From assembly GCA_036264355.1 (NCBI GenBank), contig DATARD010000305.1, positions 1 through 19,439 on the forward strand: a stretch of DNA of 19,439 nucleotides, in the 5' to 3' direction. A program made the position numbers and the translations under genes. This stretch comes from UBA5704 sp036264355. Lineage in GTDB: Bacteria; Acidobacteriota; Thermoanaerobaculia; Multivoradales; UBA5704. The notes under the pieces were generated by a model. It saw only the letters and a program-made list of their open reading frames with translations. It did not search any database and was not told the DNA's origin. Below are positions 17,701 to 19,439 of this stretch, piece by piece (the first letter of the stretch is position 1; each line of letters begins with the position of its first letter).

Positions 17701-19439
17701 GAGCTCGGGGAGATCGAGAGCGTGCTGGCCCGCCATCCCCGGGTGGCCGAGGCGGTGGCGGTCCTCCGCCCTGATGCGGAGGGCGCACAGCTTGCCGCCT
17801 ACGTGGTCCAGCGCCCCGCCGCCGAGCCGGCGCGGGTCGAGCAGCACATCGCGCAGTGGCAGGGGCTCTACGACGAGACCTACGCCAAGGGGCCGGCCGG
17901 CGGCGAGAGCGCGGATCCGACCTTCGACATCCAGGGCTGGAACAGCAGCTATACCGGCGAGCCGATCCCCGCCGCCGAGATGCGCGAGTGGGTGGAGGGG
18001 ACCGTCGAGCGCCTGCTCGCGCTGCCGCACCGGCGCGTGCTCGAGATCGGCTGCGGCACCGGCCTCCTGCTGTTCCGCGTCGCGCCGCACGCCGAGCGCT
18101 ATCGCGGCACCGACTTCTCGGCGGTGGCGCTCGGCGCGGTGAGACGGCAGATCGAACAGGCCGGGAGCCGTTTCGATCATGTCGAGCTCGACCGCCGGCT
18201 GGCCGACGACTGGAGCGGGATCGAGCCCGGCAGCTTCGACCTCGTCGTCCTCAACTCGGTGGTGCAGTACTTCCCGAGCGTCGACTACCTGGTGCGGGTG
18301 CTCGAGGGAGCGGTCGCGGCGGCCGCCCCCGGCGGCGCGGTGTTCGTCGGTGACGTCCGCAGCCTGCCTCTCCTCACTGCCTTTCATGCCGCGGTCGAGC
18401 TCGCCCAGGCGCCCGCGGAGCGCGGCGCCGCCGAGCTGCGCTCCCGCGTGCGCCGGCGTTTCGAGGACGAAGAGGAGCTGGTGGTCGATCCCGCGTTCTT
18501 CGCGGCCCTGGCGCGCCGGCTTCCCGGGGTCCGTGCCCGGATCCAGCTCAAGCGCGGCCGTGCCGCCAACGAGCTGACCCGCTTCCGCTACGACGCCGTG
18601 CTGCGGCTCGACGGCGCGGCGGCGGACCCGGCGGCGGACATTCCGCCGCCGCTCGACTGGCGCGCCGCCGGCCTGTCGCTCGCCGCCCTGGAGCGCCGCC
18701 TCGCCGCCGCGGCGCCGGCCGCGCTCGCCGTCTCCGGCATCCCCAACGCCCGCCTGACGGTCGAGACCGCGGCGGCCGTCCTCCTCGCCGAGACCGCGGA
18801 GCGTACGGCCGGAGAGCTGCGCCGGGAAGCCGCCGCCCTCGCCCTGACCGCCGGCGCGGTCGAGCCGGAGGACATCTGGCAGCTCGCGGAGCGGTGCGGC
18901 TACAGCGCCGCGCTCGGCTGGCCGGTCGACGGTGGGGCCGGCGGCGGCTTCGATGCCGTGCTGCGGCATGGCGATGCCAAAGGGGCCGGAGGCGCCCTCG
19001 TTCCGTCTCCGGAGCCCGGCCGTCCCTGGAGCGAGTATGCCAACGCGCCGCTCGCCGGCAACCTGGCGCGGCGGCTGGTGCCCCAACTGCGCCGCTTCCT
19101 CGCCGCGGAGCTGCCGGACTTCATGGTCCCCTCCGCGATCGTGCTGCTCGACGCCCTGCCGCTCACCGCCACCGGCAAGATCGACCGGGCGGCGCTCCCC
19201 GCTCCCGAACGGCCGGCCGGTGCCGAGCCCTCCTTCGTACCGCCGGCGACGCCGCTCGAAGCGCTGCTGGCGGACGTCTGCGCCGAGGTGCTTGGCATCG
19301 AGCGGGCCGGGATGCGCGACAACTTCTTCGCCCTCGGCGGTCATTCGCTGCTCGCCACCCAGCTCGTCTCCCGCCTGCGGCGCCACCTCGGCGTCGAGCT
19401 GCCGGTGAAGGCCGTCTTCGAGGAGCCCACCGTCGCCGG
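11704..19439 (+). CDS. NRPS, 3'-truncated: C-A-PCP-C-A(MT)-PCP
   Basis: Bimodular or larger nonribosomal peptide synthetase, open through the window end (2578 complete codons, no stop). ATG overlaps the preceding TGA as ATGA, with GAGGG 6 nt upstream. Residues 1-50 resemble the start of the freestanding C protein (DRLASLTPAQRTLFEK). Module 1: C domain with HHLVTDW (His186, Asp190); A domain with YTSGTTG at 651, LYGPTEAAI, RTGDLV and A10 Lys1002; PCP Ser1057. Module 2: C domain with SFAQERLWFL and HHIAADG at 1251; A domain with YTSGSTG at 1737, HYGPTESS and KLRGVRIELGEIES (A8), then a methyltransferase at about 2043-2301 before A10 Lys2492; PCP Ser2548, cut by the window edge. Pocket residues read by eye: DIAHLGLIV (nearest glycine-type DILQLGLIW, weak) and DAWFLGHVV (one change from leucine-type DAWFLGNVV). 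Module 2 therefore likely adds N-methyl-Leu or a similar residue. No epimerase or thioesterase is in view. Confidence 0.96.
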   Translation, partial: MSVTDRLASLTPAQRTLFEKMWERQKATDHAVQPPPVPHRTGRTGAGDWPLSFDQERYWFMEQLHPGGAGLGAGLNIAAATRMRGPVRVAVVAAALDEIVRRHAAWRTAFPVANGAPVQRVAAARRQHLAVIDLAALPGERREREARRLVGEDAACPFDLVRGPLVRSSLLRLDREDHICLLTVHHLVTDWISFQIVWSELAVLCTEIAAGRRSMPQTLPAPPVHYADFALWQRAWLQGEVLDGLATWWRERLEGFPQALDLPTDRPRPRVARLRGGRVTVRASHELAASLRALAHREGATLFMVVLAALAALLAGLCRQERLIVGANHANRNRPELENVLGCFLTQVPFPIDLGGDPAFSELLARARLASLGAFAHPLPFGQLVSAVQPERDTSRQPLIQSLVQVLDGGEESAASLSGVSFEAVDAYDGNARYDLMLTLFNHPGDSGDSGGLRGPLEFDADLFDATTAGRFAELFLLQIGAAVADPGLRLSALPALSPAARHQTLVEWNDTARPLPGWTVPVRFAAQAARTPDATALVFRGATLSYGELDRRAATFARGLRATGAGPGKRVALLLERSSELVAALLGVWKAGGAAVLLDPAAPAARTADLLADAAPAAVIGPGGIDRTDRTDRTDPADPVHPADLAYLIYTSGTTGRPKAVEVEHGSLAATLAALLGRFAFGPDDRMPHLAQFSFDISLAELFLPLLAGGVCEILSREEILEPAVLLAAVERATRLHAVPSLLRRIAAGVREPRAGEKSADENSADENDADRFAGLRTVLVGGDAVPADLQAELLAAFPAAGLAVLYGPTEAAIVCTAHPVARRRPERQLIGRPLDNVELRVVCPNGAPVPLGVPGELWVGGPGVARGYHHRAELTAERFVSVDGRRFYRTGDLVRQVPAEGGALEFLGRTDFQVKIRGFRVEPGEVEAALLAHPAVGQAVVTASVLGGEKCLVANWAPAAGVAACPSEALRAHLEARLPSYMVPAAFVALPELPRTAHGKVDRARLPTADRGPALPADAAPRTPAEEVVAAVWCSLLGLPRVSRSADFFTLGGHSLLATQVVSRLRAATGAELAVRDLFAAPTVAALAAAVEAALSAGSSLAAAPPLLPVRRVAEGMPLSFAQERLWFLDRLQPGNTAYNIPLALAARGDARPAALAAALGGMVRRHEVLRTTFGLRGGRAVQVITPPSPWMLPLVDLAALPARDRAAEASRLATQEAGRPFDLERGPVLRTTLLRLAPSEHALLLNVHHIAADGWSLGVMTAEIAALYRAAAAGSSPQPSSLPPFSVQYADFAVWQRAWLQGEALERQLSYWRQRLAGAPALDLPLDRPRPAAASSRGATFAFPLGATMTSGLAGFARGCDATLFMVLLAAFQALLGRTTRQDDLLVGSPIANRNRVEVEPLIGFFVNTLVLRADLAADPAFRELVAQARRTALDGYSHQDLPFERLVEELRPERRLAQNPLIQVMCAVQNAPLREAEVPGLAFVLMAFDFPAARFDLELMFWEREEGLTGQLTYSTDLFDAATMRRLTGHFAALLGAALDDPGQAVSALPLLAAAERHQLLWEWNDTGAPAGLADEGGPDVVALIAVRARSHPRTLAVAAAGGQLTYGGLAARAAALARRLIALGAGPDVPVGVHAGRSPELVTGALAALWAGGAYLPLDPSYPEERLAHMVRASGMPVLLSASLQAGESPAWAAGVRVLRLDAGEPAPTMETPEPLPAPAAVPPEALAYVLYTSGSTGQPKGVQVPRSGLDALVRWHLRAWRVTAEDRATLVASPGFDAAVWESWPYLAAGASLHLPDEEARLSPERLLSWLAAERITVSFLPTPLAEPLVVAAEGRAARGELPHLALRALLTGGDRLRRAPGRPLPFALGNHYGPTESSVVATWTTVSPDGVAARPPSIGRPVDGTRVHVLDPGLDPVPLGVPGELWIAGAGLARGYLGRPDLTAERFLPDPFAGRPGERMYRSGDLVRRLADGGLDFLGRVDTQVKLRGVRIELGEIESVLARHPRVAEAVAVLRPDAEGAQLAAYVVQRPAAEPARVEQHIAQWQGLYDETYAKGPAGGESADPTFDIQGWNSSYTGEPIPAAEMREWVEGTVERLLALPHRRVLEIGCGTGLLLFRVAPHAERYRGTDFSAVALGAVRRQIEQAGSRFDHVELDRRLADDWSGIEPGSFDLVVLNSVVQYFPSVDYLVRVLEGAVAAAAPGGAVFVGDVRSLPLLTAFHAAVELAQAPAERGAAELRSRVRRRFEDEEELVVDPAFFAALARRLPGVRARIQLKRGRAANELTRFRYDAVLRLDGAAADPAADIPPPLDWRAAGLSLAALERRLAAAAPAALAVSGIPNARLTVETAAAVLLAETAERTAGELRREAAALALTAGAVEPEDIWQLAERCGYSAALGWPVDGGAGGGFDAVLRHGDAKGAGGALVPSPEPGRPWSEYANAPLAGNLARRLVPQLRRFLAAELPDFMVPSAIVLLDALPLTATGKIDRAALPAPERPAGAEPSFVPPATPLEALLADVCAEVLGIERAGMRDNFFALGGHSLLATQLVSRLRRHLGVELPVKAVFEEPTVA
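13034..13057 (+). repeat. 9-bp tandem repeat, about 2.7 units
   Basis: CCGGCGATT is repeated twice and followed by CCGGCG, encoding GDSGDSGG in a loop near the end of the first C domain of the downstream NRPS gene. Confidence 0.75.
13582..13617 (+). repeat. 9-bp tandem repeat, four units
   Basis: GATCGGACC, GATCGGACT, GATCGGACC and a diverged GATCCGGCT follow one another in frame, encoding DRTDRTDRTDPA. They sit in the loop just before A3 (YTSGTTG at 13654) of the first A domain of this gene, where length is free to vary. Confidence 0.85.
13981..14010 (+). repeat. 15-bp direct tandem repeat, two identical units
   Basis: AGCGCCGACGAGAAC occurs twice in a row, encoding SADENSADEN, flanked by related partial units (GAGAAA before, GATGCCGAT after). 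It lengthens a surface loop between the A4 and A5 regions of the same A domain. Confidence 0.85.
17830..18605 (+). other. N-methyltransferase domain inserted between A8 and A9/A10 of an A domain
   Basis: The A domain runs normally through A8 (LRGVRIELGEIES), then about 260 residues follow with WQGLYDETY, WNSSYTGEPIP, SAM motif VLEIGCGTG (18037-18063) and FDLVVLNSVVQYFP (to 18276), the hallmark of NRPS backbone N-methyltransferases. A further accessory part (to about 19070, including VSGIPNARL and a second AALGWPVDG block) precedes LPDFMVPSAI and TATGKIDRAAL. This is the usual placement of N-MT domains; it should N-methylate the amino acid on the following PCP, predicted Leu-like. Confidence 0.93.

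Overview
The window lies inside a larger nonribosomal peptide / polyketide (NRPS-PKS) gene cluster. It is wholly coding: four genes on the + strand, read without gaps, and both ends cut through a gene. The DNA is very G+C-rich, with strong G/C third-position preference and long antisense shadow frames. Together with the modular hybrid assembly line and the interface tails, this suggests a high-GC producer such as an acidobacterium, myxobacterium or similar soil bacterium. The sequence alone does not settle the phylum.

Layout. (1) 1-5496: 3' part of an NRPS gene, [A]-PCP-C-A(MT inserted)-PCP, ending in a basic tail of the kind found before a PKS subunit. (2) 5489-10213: one PKS module, KS-AT-KR-ACP; the AT looks malonyl-specific and the KR has lost its catalytic residues. 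(3) 10214-11707: a freestanding condensation (C) domain. (4) 11704 to the window end: NRPS gene C-A-PCP-C-A(MT inserted)-PCP, running off the right edge. Gene junctions are an 8-bp overlap, direct abutment and a 4-bp ATGA overlap, so the genes look translationally coupled in one operon.

How they work together. Reading binding-pocket residues by eye against GrsA-A, the order is tentatively: upstream chain - Pro-like residue - Cys-like residue carrying a methyl group (methyltransferase between A2 and A3) - malonate left as the beta-ketone (dead KR) - glycine-like residue - N-methyl-Leu-like residue (methyltransferase between A8 and A9) - further chain. No loading module or thioesterase is present, so the ends of the product are unknown.

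Most unusual points: two interrupted A domains with methyltransferases at two different insertion sites in one pathway; a KR lacking Lys, Tyr and Asn of its active site; a freestanding C domain that is a paralogue of the C domain starting the next gene, both with HHxxxDW instead of HHxxxDG; and one 25-bp repeat, part of an inverted-repeat element, found in opposite orientations and in frame inside two different megasynthase genes.
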